A stretch of DNA of 29,107 bases from Caryophanales bacterium UBA6331 (GCA_002438065.1 DJSP01000107.1:1-29107); one strand, 5' to 3'; counted from the first letter of the stretch, positions 9,022-17,480 are shown. The notes: generated by a model from the letters alone, not told the origin. Program-made: numbers and translations.

Positions 9022-9432
9022 ATGAAAGAAATTACTGCTACAGGTAGAAGAAAAAGATCAGTTGCTCAAATTAGAATGACTGCTGGTAAAGGTAAAATTA
9101 CTGTTAATGGAAAAGATATTAACGAATATATGCCTTATGGAACTTTAGTTCTTGATGTTAAACAACCTTTAGTTTTAACTAATAATGAAAATACTTTTGA
9201 TATTGCTGTTAAAGTTAATGGTGGTGGATTCTCTGGACAGGCTGGTGCAATTAGACTTGCTATTGCTAAAGCTTTAAAAGAATATGATAAAGATTCTGAT
9301 CAAAATAGAGATGATGCTTATAGTAAAATATTAAGAGCTAATGGATTCTTAACTCGTGATCCAAGAGTTAAAGAACGTAAAAAATATGGTCTTAAAAAGG
9401 CCAGAAGAGCTCCACAATTCTCAAAAAGATAG
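9022..9432 (+). CDS. rpsI: 30S ribosomal protein S9
   Basis: Small-subunit protein whose C-terminal tail reaches the P-site tRNA. 136 residues, slightly longer than the usual 130 because of a small insertion around DSDQNRDDAYSK. It starts with ITATGRRKRSVAQIRM and ends in the canonical KKARRAPQFSKR. AGGAGG lies 6-7 bases before the start. The 3' end of rpsI is a known integration site for some streptococcal ICEs; here the 3' end is intact and no second copy of it occurs in the window. Confidence 0.98.
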   Translation: MKEITATGRRKRSVAQIRMTAGKGKITVNGKDINEYMPYGTLVLDVKQPLVLTNNENTFDIAVKVNGGGFSGQAGAIRLAIAKALKEYDKDSDQNRDDAYSKILRANGFLTRDPRVKERKKYGLKKARRAPQFSKR

Positions 9433-9450
9433 GTTTTATATTACAGTTTT

Positions 9451-9485
9451 ATCTCATAAACTCTTTGTTTATGGGATTTTTATTT
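9451..9485 (+). terminator. Terminator of rplM-rpsI
   Basis: ATCTCATAAAC (9451-9461) pairs with GTTTATGGGAT (9467-9477) with one G-U pair and a 5-base loop, followed by T-rich sequence. Confidence 0.85.
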
Positions 9486-9522
9486 GGTTAGGATATCTAT
9501 AAAACTTTATGAATTTTTATAC

Positions 9523-9543
9523 GTAGCCAACAGGTAGCCAACA
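9523..9543. repeat. Short tandem repeat GTAGCCAACA
   Basis: Two copies of GTAGCCAACA, at 9523-9532 and 9534-9543, separated by one G. They are distinctly more GC-rich than the surrounding spacer and lie between the rpsI terminator and the XRE gene. The function is not known. Confidence 0.7.
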
Positions 9544-9553
9544 AAATTAAGAT

Positions 9554-9602
9554 ATAAAAAACTGCTAGAAATTATCTATTTATTTTTCTAACAGATTTTT
9601 TT
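9554..9602 (-). terminator. Terminator of the small XRE gene
   Basis: An imperfect hairpin: AAAAAACTGCTAGAAA on the left against TTTCTAACAGATTTTTT on the right, with one bulge and one mismatch. The A-rich left arm gives a U tract on the minus strand, just past the stop codon of the XRE gene. Confidence 0.55.
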
Positions 9603-9840
9603 AGTCTTCAATATTATTAAAGTTAAATAATTTATTATTAAAGAATTCTTCTAAAGTAATATTTAAAGCTTTACATATTTGATATATTACATATGAACTT
9701 GGATTATTGATATGACAATTAATTAAATCTCTTAATGTTGAAGATGGAACTGTTGACATCTCAGATAATCTATTCGGTGTAATACCTCTTTCTTCGCATA
9801 TTCCTATTACTCTTTTGCTTACAGCTTCTTTAAATTTCAT
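9601..9840 (-). CDS. Small XRE-family transcriptional regulator
   Basis: A 79-residue protein that is almost only a Cro/CI-type helix-turn-helix: GITPNRLSEMSTVPSSTLRDL is the HTH core (about 19-40), followed by VIYQICKALNITLEEFF. There is no effector or dimerisation domain beyond this. ATG at 9840 is preceded on the minus strand by AAGGAG. It is transcribed away from tilS and towards rpsI. Such stand-alone HTH proteins occur both as chromosomal regulators and as leftovers of phages or integrative elements; the neighbourhood shows no integrase. The target is unknown. Confidence 0.85.
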   Translation of the reverse strand: MKFKEAVSKRVIGICEERGITPNRLSEMSTVPSSTLRDLINCHINNPSSYVIYQICKALNITLEEFFNNKLFNFNNIED

Positions 9841-9933
9841 TTTTTCGTTTCTCCTTACTTCTTTATTTGTATTTTACTTAATTTATGCCTTAATTATGCA
9901 CGAATAATCGGCTTTAGTACAATTTATTAGTGC

Positions 9934-9962
9934 TTTACAAATTTTAGTATTTAAGATAAACT
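9934..9962 (+). promoter_or_regulatory. Probable promoter of tilS-ftsH
   Basis: TTTACA (9934-9939) and TAAACT (9957-9962) are 17 bases apart, about 20 bases before tilS. The -10 match is moderate. Confidence 0.45.
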
Positions 9963-9983
9963 ACATATTGAATTGGAGGCGTT

Positions 9984-11309
9984 ATGGAAGAAGTTATTAA
10001 TTATATTAAAAATTTAAATATTAATTCTAAAGTAATACTTGCTTGTTCATATGGGCCTGATTCAATGTGCTTATTAGATATTTTAAAAATGTTAGATATA
10101 GATGTTGTTATTGCTCATGTAAATCATAAATTAAGAAGTGAATCTGATTTAGAATATGAATTATTAAAAAAATATTGCGATGATAATAATTTAATTTTTG
10201 AAGGGTATACTATTAATGATTATCCTAAAGGTAATGTAGAAAATATTGCTAGGATTAAAAGATATAATTTCTTTGAGAAAATTGTGAGAAAATATGATGC
10301 TAATTATTTATTTACCGCTCATCATGGTGATGATTTGGTTGAGACAGTGCTTATGAGAATTAGCAGAGGCGCTTCTTTTAAAGGATATGCCGGATTTAAT
10401 GTTTTTACTAAGACTGATAAATATAATTTAGTTAGACCTTTAATATTTGTTACTAAAGATGATATTGAAAAATATAATAAAACAAATAATATTCCTTATG
10501 CAATTGATAAAACTAATTTAGAACTTGTTCATACGAGAAATATATTTAGACATAAGATATTACCTGAGTTTAAAGAGATTAACCCAAAAATTCATAAAAA
10601 ATTCATAAAGTTTAGTAATAATATAATTGATTATTATAATTATGTTGATGAGGAGGTAATTGGTTATAAGAGTTTACTTTATGATGAAAGGAAATATTTA
10701 GATATAAATGAGGTAATAAATTTATCAGAGTTTATAGTTAAATTACTTGTACAAAAAATATTATTTGAAATATATAAAGAGGATATAAGTAGGATAAATG
10801 ATAAACATGTTAAATTAGTTATGAATCTTATTTATAGTGATAAGGCTAATAAGGTAGTAAATTTACCTGAAAATAAAGCGGTTTATAAGTTCTATAATAA
10901 AATTGAAATTAAAGATAAAGAGAATTTTAATAATTATGATTATAAATTAGATAATGAAGTAAATTTAGAATTAGGAAAAATATATATGATAGATTCTACT
11001 GATATAGTTAAGAGTAATTATCTTATTAGACTTAATTTTAAAGATATAAAGCTCCCTATTCATGTGAGAAATAGAATAGTAGGAGATAAATTAGAACTTA
11101 AAAATGGAACCAAAAAAGTGGGTGAAATTTTAAGTGAAGCAAAGATAAATAAACTTGATAGAGACAGATATCCGATTGTGTGTGATGATAACAATAAAAT
11201 TTTGTGGATACCAGGTGTTAAAAAGAGTAAATTTGATAGGCAAATTAATGAAGATTATGATATAATAATCAAGTACATGAAAAAGGAGAGTAATGATGAG
11301 AAAAAATAA
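9984..11309 (+). CDS. tilS: tRNA(Ile)-lysidine synthase
   Basis: Uses ATP and lysine to convert the wobble C34 of tRNA-Ile(CAU) to lysidine, so that it reads AUA; this is essential in an AT-rich genome. 441 residues. The N-terminal PP-loop ATPase has the motif at 22-27 as SYGPDS instead of the usual SGGxDS, followed by AHVNHKLR and TAHHGDDLVETVLMRISRG, both characteristic of TilS. The C-terminal substrate-binding domain (about 355-430) contains VRNRIVGDKLEL and the ending ILWIPGVKKS. ATG 9984 follows GGAGG. The gene overlaps ftsH, as tilS often lies next to ftsH, but the hpt gene that commonly stands between them is missing. Confidence 0.95.
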   Translation: MEEVINYIKNLNINSKVILACSYGPDSMCLLDILKMLDIDVVIAHVNHKLRSESDLEYELLKKYCDDNNLIFEGYTINDYPKGNVENIARIKRYNFFEKIVRKYDANYLFTAHHGDDLVETVLMRISRGASFKGYAGFNVFTKTDKYNLVRPLIFVTKDDIEKYNKTNNIPYAIDKTNLELVHTRNIFRHKILPEFKEINPKIHKKFIKFSNNIIDYYNYVDEEVIGYKSLLYDERKYLDINEVINLSEFIVKLLVQKILFEIYKEDISRINDKHVKLVMNLIYSDKANKVVNLPENKAVYKFYNKIEIKDKENFNNYDYKLDNEVNLELGKIYMIDSTDIVKSNYLIRLNFKDIKLPIHVRNRIVGDKLELKNGTKKVGEILSEAKINKLDRDRYPIVCDDNNKILWIPGVKKSKFDRQINEDYDIIIKYMKKESNDEKK

Positions 11310-13209
11310 TAATTATGTTAAACAAAGTATGCCATATTTTATATTGTTATTAGTAATTGTTGGAATTATGACATTCTATCAATTATCACAATATAAAGTT
11401 AAGATACTTACTTATGATCAATTTATTTCTGAATTAGATAAAAAGGAAGTAAATAGGTTGGAAATTGTGGCTAAGAGTGGAGCGGGAGTATATTATATTA
11501 CTGGTACTTTAAAAGGATATTCTGATAAAGAAAGTTTTGAAGTTAATGCACCTTTATCTGAATCAGTTGTAAATAAAGTTACTGAATATGCAGAAAATAA
11601 TAATATTACATTAATTACGGGAGAGAATCCAGAGGGTAGTAAGATGCTTGACGTAATAATTAATGTAGTTCCGATTGTAGTTCTTGTTGGATCTATGATG
11701 TGGCTTTTAAACAAGTTAGGCAGAACTAATAATAATAGTATGGATTTTGGTAGAAGTAAGGCTAAATTAAGTGAAGAAGCTAAAGCACATTTTAGTGATG
11801 TTGCTGGATTAACTGAAGAAAAAGAAGAAGTTGCTGAGTTAATAGATTTTTTAAAGAATCCAAAGAAATTTCAAAGAATGGGGGCTAGAATTCCTAAAGG
11901 TGTATTACTTGTTGGGCCTCCAGGAACTGGTAAAACTTTGCTTGCTAAAGCTGTTGCTGGAGAAGCAAACGTTCCGTTTTACTATATAAGTGGTTCTGAT
12001 TTTGTGGAATTATTTGTAGGTGTAGGTGCATCTCGTGTAAGAGATATGTTTAAACAAGCTAAACAAACAGCTCCATGTTTAATTTTTATAGATGAAATTG
12101 ATGCCGTAGGACGCCAAAGAGGTACTGGTTTAGGTGGTGGACATGATGAAAGAGAGCAAACATTGAATCAGTTATTGACTGAAATGGATGGTTTTGGCGC
12201 TAATGAGGGAATAATAATTATTGCTGCTACTAATAGACCTGATGTTTTAGACCCAGCACTTCTTAGACCAGGAAGATTTGATAGGCAGGTTACAGTTAGT
12301 TTACCAGATCAAAAGGAAAGACTTGCTATATTAAAAGTTCATGCTAAAAACAAAGTGTTTGGTAGTGATGTGAATTTAGAAAATATTTCAAAGAGAACGC
12401 CAGGATTTAGTGGTGCAGATTTAGAAAACTTACTTAATGAGGCAGCACTTTTAGCTGTTAGAAGAAATTTACCATCTATTGGAATGGCTGAAATAGATGA
12501 AGCATCTGATAGGGTTTTAATGGGACCTGCTAAAGTATCAAGAAAATATAGTGAAAATGATAAAAAACTTGTTTCTTATCATGAGGCTGGACATGCTGTT
12601 ATTGGACTTAAATTAGAACATGCTAACGTAGTGCAAAAAGTTACAATTATTCCAAGAGGGGCAGCTGGTGGATATAATATGATGATTCCAAGTGAAGAAA
12701 AGATTTGTTCTACTAAAACTGATTTATTAGAAGAAATCACTGGGTTACTTGGTGGTAGAACTGCTGAAGAATTAGTGTTTGGTGAAGTTACTACAGGAGC
12801 ACATAATGACTTTGAAAAAGCTACTAAAATAGCAAGAGCAATGGTTACTGAATATGGTATGAGTGATTTAGGACCATTACAATTTGAACAACAAGAAGGA
12901 AGTGTTTTCTTAGGTAGAGATTATAATAAATCACATAATTTTTCTAATGAAGTTGCTAATGAGATTGATATGGAAATGCGTAAAATTATAGATGAATGTC
13001 ATGCTAAAGCAACGGAAATTATTAAACAAAATATGGATTTATTAAAACTAATTGCAGAAAGTTTATTAGAACAAGAGACTTTAACAAAAGAAGAAATAGA
13101 TTATTTAGTTGCTAATGGACATTTACCAAAAGATGATCAAGAAGTTAGTAAAGGAAAAGAAGAAAAAGTAGTTAAAACTAAAAAGAAAAAGAGCAATACT
13201 GAAAAGTAA
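11296..13209 (+). CDS. ftsH: ATP-dependent zinc metalloprotease FtsH
   Basis: Membrane-anchored AAA+ protease that degrades misassembled membrane proteins and short-lived regulators. Order: a first membrane helix (about 11-30), a short extracytoplasmic domain, a second helix (about 117-137), the AAA+ domain with Walker A GPPGTGKT (207-214) and Walker B LIFIDEIDAVG, then the M41 peptidase domain with zinc site HEAGH (429-433), and a lysine-rich tail. Length is 637 residues, typical. Two adjacent ATGs (11293 and 11296) are possible; GGAG at 11285-11288 is better spaced for the second. The start overlaps the end of tilS, which suggests translational coupling. Confidence 0.97.
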   Translation: MRKNNNYVKQSMPYFILLLVIVGIMTFYQLSQYKVKILTYDQFISELDKKEVNRLEIVAKSGAGVYYITGTLKGYSDKESFEVNAPLSESVVNKVTEYAENNNITLITGENPEGSKMLDVIINVVPIVVLVGSMMWLLNKLGRTNNNSMDFGRSKAKLSEEAKAHFSDVAGLTEEKEEVAELIDFLKNPKKFQRMGARIPKGVLLVGPPGTGKTLLAKAVAGEANVPFYYISGSDFVELFVGVGASRVRDMFKQAKQTAPCLIFIDEIDAVGRQRGTGLGGGHDEREQTLNQLLTEMDGFGANEGIIIIAATNRPDVLDPALLRPGRFDRQVTVSLPDQKERLAILKVHAKNKVFGSDVNLENISKRTPGFSGADLENLLNEAALLAVRRNLPSIGMAEIDEASDRVLMGPAKVSRKYSENDKKLVSYHEAGHAVIGLKLEHANVVQKVTIIPRGAAGGYNMMIPSEEKICSTKTDLLEEITGLLGGRTAEELVFGEVTTGAHNDFEKATKIARAMVTEYGMSDLGPLQFEQQEGSVFLGRDYNKSHNFSNEVANEIDMEMRKIIDECHAKATEIIKQNMDLLKLIAESLLEQETLTKEEIDYLVANGHLPKDDQEVSKGKEEKVVKTKKKKSNTEK

Positions 13210-13247
13210 AGTTCTTTTTTTTGTTATTTAAGGAACAGTTTTTTTAC
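13210..13247 (+). terminator. Probable terminator after ftsH
   Basis: GTTCTT near 13211 pairs with AAGGAAC near 13230-13236 (with G-U pairing), followed by a run of seven T. The stem is short. Confidence 0.5.
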
Positions 13248-13273
13248 ACAAGTTTGGTTATATATGATAAAAT
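13243..13273 (+). promoter_or_regulatory. Possible promoter of parA
   Basis: TTTACA at 13243-13248 is followed by GATAAAAT at 13266-13273, with 17 bases before GATAAA or 19 before TAAAAT. The -10 is ambiguous. Confidence 0.35.
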
Positions 13274-13300
13274 AAAAAGTGATAGAAAAAGAGTGGTAAT

Positions 13301-14086
13301 ATGACAAAAATAATTTCATTAGTTAATCAAAAGGGTGGAGTTGGGAAAACTACTACAAGTATTAATTTGGCTGCATCACTAGGAAAACTAGGTAATAAAA
13401 CTTTAATTATTGATTTAGACCCACAAGGTAATACAACTACTGGTTTAGGTGTAAATAAGGGAGAAATTAAGGCTAGTATTTATGATGTTTTAAATGGTGA
13501 TAGTCCAATTAGAAAAGCAATTAAGAAAACAAGTTTTGATTTGCTTTCTATAATTCCGGCTACTATTAATTTAGCAGGTATTGACTATGAATTATTGGAA
13601 AAAGGTCATAATGATTCTGAATTTAAAAAGAATGAACAACTTAGAAATGCACTTAGTGAAGTAAAAGATAATTATGATTATATTATTATAGACTGTCCTC
13701 CTTCATTAGGAGTATTAACAACTAACGCACTTGTTGCTAGTGATTCTGTTATTATTCCTGTACAATGTGAGTTTTTTGCACTTGAAGGAATTAGTCAGTT
13801 ATTAAATACAATTATTATGACACAAACAAGGTTAAATCCAAATTTAAAAATTGAGGGTGTACTTTTAACACTTTTAGATTCAAGAACTAATTTAGGATAT
13901 GAAGTAGTTGAAGAAGTAAGAAAATATTTTAAAGATAAAACTTTTAATACTATAATTCCAAGATTAATTAGATTAGTTGAGGCACCAAGTCATGGTATGC
14001 CTATTAATGAATATGAACCTAATAGTAGGGCAGCACTTGCATATATGAATTTAGCTAAGGAGGTAATTGAAAGAGATGGAGAATAA
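13301..14086 (+). CDS. parA: Chromosome-partitioning ATPase ParA/Soj
   Basis: A MinD/ParA-family ATPase that binds DNA non-specifically and, with ParB, moves the replication origin region. 261 residues. The deviant Walker A KGGVGKTT at 11-18 has both lysines; IIDLDPQGNTTTG and YDYIIIDCPPSLG (Walker A' and B regions) follow. ATG at 13301 has only a weak ribosome binding site. parB follows with an overlap. No parS sequence near the TGTTNCACGTGNAACA consensus was seen in the window. Chromosomal rather than plasmid origin is suggested by the housekeeping genes on both sides. Confidence 0.95.
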   Translation: MTKIISLVNQKGGVGKTTTSINLAASLGKLGNKTLIIDLDPQGNTTTGLGVNKGEIKASIYDVLNGDSPIRKAIKKTSFDLLSIIPATINLAGIDYELLEKGHNDSEFKKNEQLRNALSEVKDNYDYIIIDCPPSLGVLTTNALVASDSVIIPVQCEFFALEGISQLLNTIIMTQTRLNPNLKIEGVLLTLLDSRTNLGYEVVEEVRKYFKDKTFNTIIPRLIRLVEAPSHGMPINEYEPNSRAALAYMNLAKEVIERDGE

Positions 14087-14969
14087 AAGAAGAGCCTTAG
14101 GTAAGGGATTAGAACAATTATTTGGCAGTGAAAATGTTGATATAGATGCCTTTGAACAAAATATAGTTGACAATGCGAATAACAATAACGAGATAAAACA
14201 AATAAAATTATCAGAAATTAGAAGCAATCCATATCAGCCTAGAACATATTTTAATGAAGAAGCTTTAAATGAACTTGCTGAATCAATAAAAATACATGGA
14301 GTTGTTGAACCAATTATTGTTAAAAAAAGTATTAAAGGTTATGAATTAGTTGCTGGTGAAAGAAGAACAAAAGCAAGTAGAATTGCAGGGTTAGAGACAA
14401 TACCAGCTGTTGTAAAAGATTTTACTGATCAAGAAATGATGGATATTGCTATTTTAGAAAATATTCAAAGAGAAGATTTGTCACCTTTAGAACTTGCTGA
14501 AGGATTTAAAAAATATATTGAAACTACGGGAATGAGTCAAGAAGAAGTTGCTAAAAAATTTGGTAAGAGTCGTTCATATATTACTAATGCATTAGGACTT
14601 TTAAATTTACCTACTCCAGTTAAAGAAAAAATTAATAATAAAGAAATTAGTGCATCACATGCAAGAGTTTTATCTAAGTTTGATGATGAAAACGTTATTA
14701 ATGAACTGGCAGATAAAGTTGCTAAGGAAAAAATTTCAGTTAGGGAATTGGAATTAATTAGTAGTACTGATGAATCTATTCCAAAGAGAAAACCTATTAC
14801 AAGACAAAGTATTAAGATAAATAAATATGGTGTTTATGAAAATGCTTTAAAGGAAAAATTAGGATTAAGAGTTAGTGTACTTGATAATAAGATTGTAATT
14901 CCATTTAATACAGATGAAGATTTAAATAGAATATTTGAGTTATTAAATATAGATTTGGATGAAGATTAA
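14076..14969 (+). CDS. parB: Chromosome-partitioning protein ParB/Spo0J
   Basis: CTP-dependent DNA clamp that loads at parS and spreads. 297 residues. An N-terminal ParA-interacting segment (KRRALGKGLEQLF) is followed by the ParB/Srx CTP-binding domain with GERRTKAS (94-101), an HTH (about 154-175, SQEEVAKKFGKSRSYITNAL) and a C-terminal dimerisation part. ATG at 14076 fits the usual N-terminus of the family, but the strong AAGGAGG (14057-14063) is 12 bases away; a TTG at 14067 would be only 3 bases away, so the start is somewhat uncertain. It overlaps the end of parA. Confidence 0.95.
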   Translation: MENKRRALGKGLEQLFGSENVDIDAFEQNIVDNANNNNEIKQIKLSEIRSNPYQPRTYFNEEALNELAESIKIHGVVEPIIVKKSIKGYELVAGERRTKASRIAGLETIPAVVKDFTDQEMMDIAILENIQREDLSPLELAEGFKKYIETTGMSQEEVAKKFGKSRSYITNALGLLNLPTPVKEKINNKEISASHARVLSKFDDENVINELADKVAKEKISVRELELISSTDESIPKRKPITRQSIKINKYGVYENALKEKLGLRVSVLDNKIVIPFNTDEDLNRIFELLNIDLDED

Positions 14970-15163
14970 TGAAATATAAAATTAATGATTTAGTTGTTAT
15001 GAAGAAAGATCATGCTTGTGGAACTAATTTGTGGAAAATAACAAGAACAGGTGTAGATATAAAAATTAAATGTGTTAATTGTAATCATGAGATAATGATG
15101 GATAGACTGGAGTTTGAAAAAAAGTTAAGGAGAATTATTAATGAAGAGGATAAAAAAGATTAA
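14969..15163 (+). CDS. DUF951 family protein
   Basis: A 64-residue protein of the DUF951 family: YKINDLVVMKKDHACGTNLW at the start, then a CVNC pair and DRLEFEKKLRRI. The cysteines (CG and CxxC) suggest a small metal-binding or nucleic-acid-associated fold, but the function is unknown. Its ATG overlaps the parB stop (TAATG), so the two are probably co-translated. The parB-DUF951 adjacency is common in Firmicutes. Confidence 0.88.
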   Translation: MKYKINDLVVMKKDHACGTNLWKITRTGVDIKIKCVNCNHEIMMDRLEFEKKLRRIINEEDKKD

Positions 15164-16673
15164 AAGTAGGCTAGCATTGCATCCAATAATTTCATTTTGT
15201 ATATTAATGTTTGCAATTATTGTCTTAAGTGGTGTGCTTAATTTGTTTAATGTAACTACTACTTATAATCGAATTACTAATAATGGAACTTATGTTAGAG
15301 AATTAGTGTCAAGTGAGAATTTATTTAGTTTACATGGATTAAAAATCATATTTACTAATGCAGTTTCAAATTTTGCATCATTTACTCCGCTATCGATGTT
15401 AATTATTACTTTAATGGGTATTGGAGTAATGGATAAAACAGGATTTTTAGATTCACTTTTTTATATATTAACGAGAAAAACAAATAAAAAAATTGTTACT
15501 TTTGTATTATCGTTTGTATGTATACTTTCATCGATTGCTGGAGATTTAGGATATATAATTTTGATTCCTTTAGCAGCGTTATTATTTAAATATGGCAAGA
15601 GACATCCAAAGGCTGGAATTATTTGTGCCTTTGCTTCAATTGCTTGTGGAAGTGGAATTAATATTTTTATGAGTAGTATTGATACTGCGGTTATTGCTTA
15701 TACTAATCAAGCAGCTTCATTATTATCTAAAGATTATAGTATGGGAGTTTTTTCTTTTATATTTGTAATGATTGTTGTGGCAATTGCACTTGCTTTAATT
15801 ATTTCAAGTATTACTGAAAAGATAATTATTCCAAGACTTGGGCATTATGAACTTATGGATGAGGAAGAAGATTATTTAACAAAGAAGGAAAAAAGAGGAT
15901 TATTAATTTCGTTATTTTTTGGAGTTATTTATATTTTAATTATTATTTATAATATTATTCCTTATGCTCCACTTGGTGGTAATTTCTTAGATTATAGTCA
16001 AAAATATTATATAGATAAATTATTTGGTTATAATAGTTTTTTTAGTCAAGGTTATGTATTTGTAATTGTAATATTGTTCTTTATATTAGGATTTGTTTAT
16101 GGATTTGTTACTAAAAAAATAAAAACTGCTAAAGAAGTATTTGACTCTCTAAGTTATAGTTTAGATAAAATAGGAAATGTTTTGGTGTTTATTTTCTTTG
16201 CATCTAGTTTAATATTTATATTTAAATCAAGTAATATTGGTAATTTAGTAGTGAGTTATTTTGCAAATATCATAAGCAGTAGTAATATAAGTGGTATTGT
16301 GCTTGTTATTGTTGCATTTATTTTTAGTGCATTATCAACTTTAGTTTTACCTAGTACTTTAAGTAAATGGGCTATACTTAGTCCAACAGTTGTACCAGCG
16401 TTTATGAATGAAGGACTTAGTCCAGAGTTTGCTACTTTGATTTTTAGAGCAGGTGAATGTGTTACATATGGTTTAACTCCAATAATGGCTTATTTTATTA
16501 TTTATTTAGCATTCATGGAACTATATAATGTAAATGAGGAAGAGGGGTTATTTGGAAATATTAAGTATTTAATTCCATACTCACTATGTACACTTGTTAT
16601 GTGGGCATTAATTATTTTATTTATTTATATAACTGGTATTCCTTTTGGAATCGGTGGTTATGTTGGATTATAG
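15141..16673 (+). CDS. AbgT-family transporter
   Basis: A 510-residue polytopic membrane protein with about 11-13 predicted helices. It matches the AbgT family (p-aminobenzoyl-glutamate importers, some reported as sulfonamide exporters): LALHPIISFCILMFAIIVLS at the N-terminus, the loop SIAGDLGYIILIPLAALLF, the repeat element LVLPSTLSKWAILSPTVVPAF and the C-terminal signature RAGECVTYGLTPIMAYF. The real substrate cannot be read from sequence. ATG at 15141 follows AAGGAG (15127-15132) and lies inside the end of the DUF951 gene. It is the last gene of the parA operon, closed by a strong terminator. Confidence 0.9.
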   Translation: MKRIKKIKSRLALHPIISFCILMFAIIVLSGVLNLFNVTTTYNRITNNGTYVRELVSSENLFSLHGLKIIFTNAVSNFASFTPLSMLIITLMGIGVMDKTGFLDSLFYILTRKTNKKIVTFVLSFVCILSSIAGDLGYIILIPLAALLFKYGKRHPKAGIICAFASIACGSGINIFMSSIDTAVIAYTNQAASLLSKDYSMGVFSFIFVMIVVAIALALIISSITEKIIIPRLGHYELMDEEEDYLTKKEKRGLLISLFFGVIYILIIIYNIIPYAPLGGNFLDYSQKYYIDKLFGYNSFFSQGYVFVIVILFFILGFVYGFVTKKIKTAKEVFDSLSYSLDKIGNVLVFIFFASSLIFIFKSSNIGNLVVSYFANIISSSNISGIVLVIVAFIFSALSTLVLPSTLSKWAILSPTVVPAFMNEGLSPEFATLIFRAGECVTYGLTPIMAYFIIYLAFMELYNVNEEEGLFGNIKYLIPYSLCTLVMWALIILFIYITGIPFGIGGYVGL

Positions 16674-16700
16674 AACTTATCTTTTGGGATAAGTTTTTTG
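16674..16700 (+). terminator. Terminator after the AbgT gene
   Basis: A perfect 8-bp stem, AACTTATC (16674-16681) with GATAAGTT (16688-16695), a 6-base loop and a T run. It separates the housekeeping operon from the type VII locus. Confidence 0.9.
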
Positions 16701-16772
16701 TATTATATGTATAAATTTACAAATAATATAAATGCACTTTACATAAAGTTTACTATTTTTTTGTGATTTTAG

Positions 16773-16800
16773 TTGAAACTATAACGAACTGTGATATATT
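16773..16800 (+). promoter_or_regulatory. Promoter 1 of the type VII locus
   Basis: TTGAAA (16773-16778) and TATATT (16795-16800) are 16 bases apart. A second promoter lies directly downstream. Confidence 0.45.
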
Positions 16801-16808
16801 TATTATAG

Positions 16809-16836
16809 TTGACAGGAAGTAATGTCAATATATTAT
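16809..16836 (+). promoter_or_regulatory. Promoter 2 of the type VII locus, with inverted repeat
   Basis: A perfect TTGACA (16809-16814) and TATTAT (16831-16836) are 16 bases apart, giving a leader of about 23 bases to the first gene. TTGACA also forms an inverted repeat with TGTCAA (16823-16828), so the -35 could be covered by a dimeric regulator. Confidence 0.6.
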
Positions 16837-16865
16837 TACATTTTTATATCAAAGGAGGAATTATT

Positions 16866-17480
16866 ATGGATATTAATGTAAAAAATGTAGATTTAGCTTA
16901 TGATCAATGTGAAAATCTTCATAAAACTATGAATATGAAAGGAACGGAATTAATGTCTGAATTGAAATCTAATATTACAAATTTAAAAGTACATTGGATC
17001 TCTTCAGATGCATCTGCGCATATAAATAATTTAGTTGATTTGCATACTTTTTTAGGAAATGTAATAGTAAATTCAGTAAATTCAATATCATATGCTGCTG
17101 ATAGAATTATATCAATTCAAAATGTAAGAAAAGCAAATCATGGAGGTAGTGGTAATGTTGGAGGACATTTAAGTACAAGAACTGATTTTGATAAATTATC
17201 ACATATAGAAAATACAGCAGAATACCAGGCAAACTATGGTGAACTTACATCAGATTTAAATGATTTAAAATCAATACAAGCATCATACATTCAATTAATT
17301 AGTACATTTAAAAATCAAAGAGATGAATTATTTAATAACTGGTTAGCAGGAGCAAATATTGAACGTGCTAGACAAGTATTTAATGATTTTTTAGATAATT
17401 CTGATAAATATAAAAATTATTTAGATAGTGCAATTGAGAATTTAAGTAAGGCTACATCTAATATTTCATCTATTTCTTAG
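16866..17480 (+). CDS. Tandem WXG100-like protein (type VII secretion substrate or partner)
   Basis: A 204-residue, helix-rich protein without signal peptide or membrane helix. Two segments each look like half of a WXG hairpin: a first with W44 (KVHWISSDA) between helices and a second with W159 (NNWLAGAN). The middle (about 90-115) is a glycine-rich linker, GGSGNVGGH. Family members are usually about 100 residues with one motif, so this appears to be a head-to-tail fusion. ATG 16866 is taken because AAGGAGG lies 6-7 bases upstream; a TTG at 16809 in the same frame lies in the promoter. As first gene of the locus it is the likely abundant substrate or chaperone-like partner for EssC. The motifs deviate from strict WxG, so the family call is moderate. 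Confidence 0.65.
   Translation: MDINVKNVDLAYDQCENLHKTMNMKGTELMSELKSNITNLKVHWISSDASAHINNLVDLHTFLGNVIVNSVNSISYAADRIISIQNVRKANHGGSGNVGGHLSTRTDFDKLSHIENTAEYQANYGELTSDLNDLKSIQASYIQLISTFKNQRDELFNNWLAGANIERARQVFNDFLDNSDKYKNYLDSAIENLSKATSNISSIS

Noticed and set aside
11493..11714. Minus-strand open frame inside ftsH
   Set aside because: It is antisense to the conserved N-terminal part of ftsH and has no promoter or binding site.
13200..15200. A parS site near parAB
   Set aside because: No palindrome close to the TGTTNCACGTGNAACA consensus was found in the region or elsewhere in the window.
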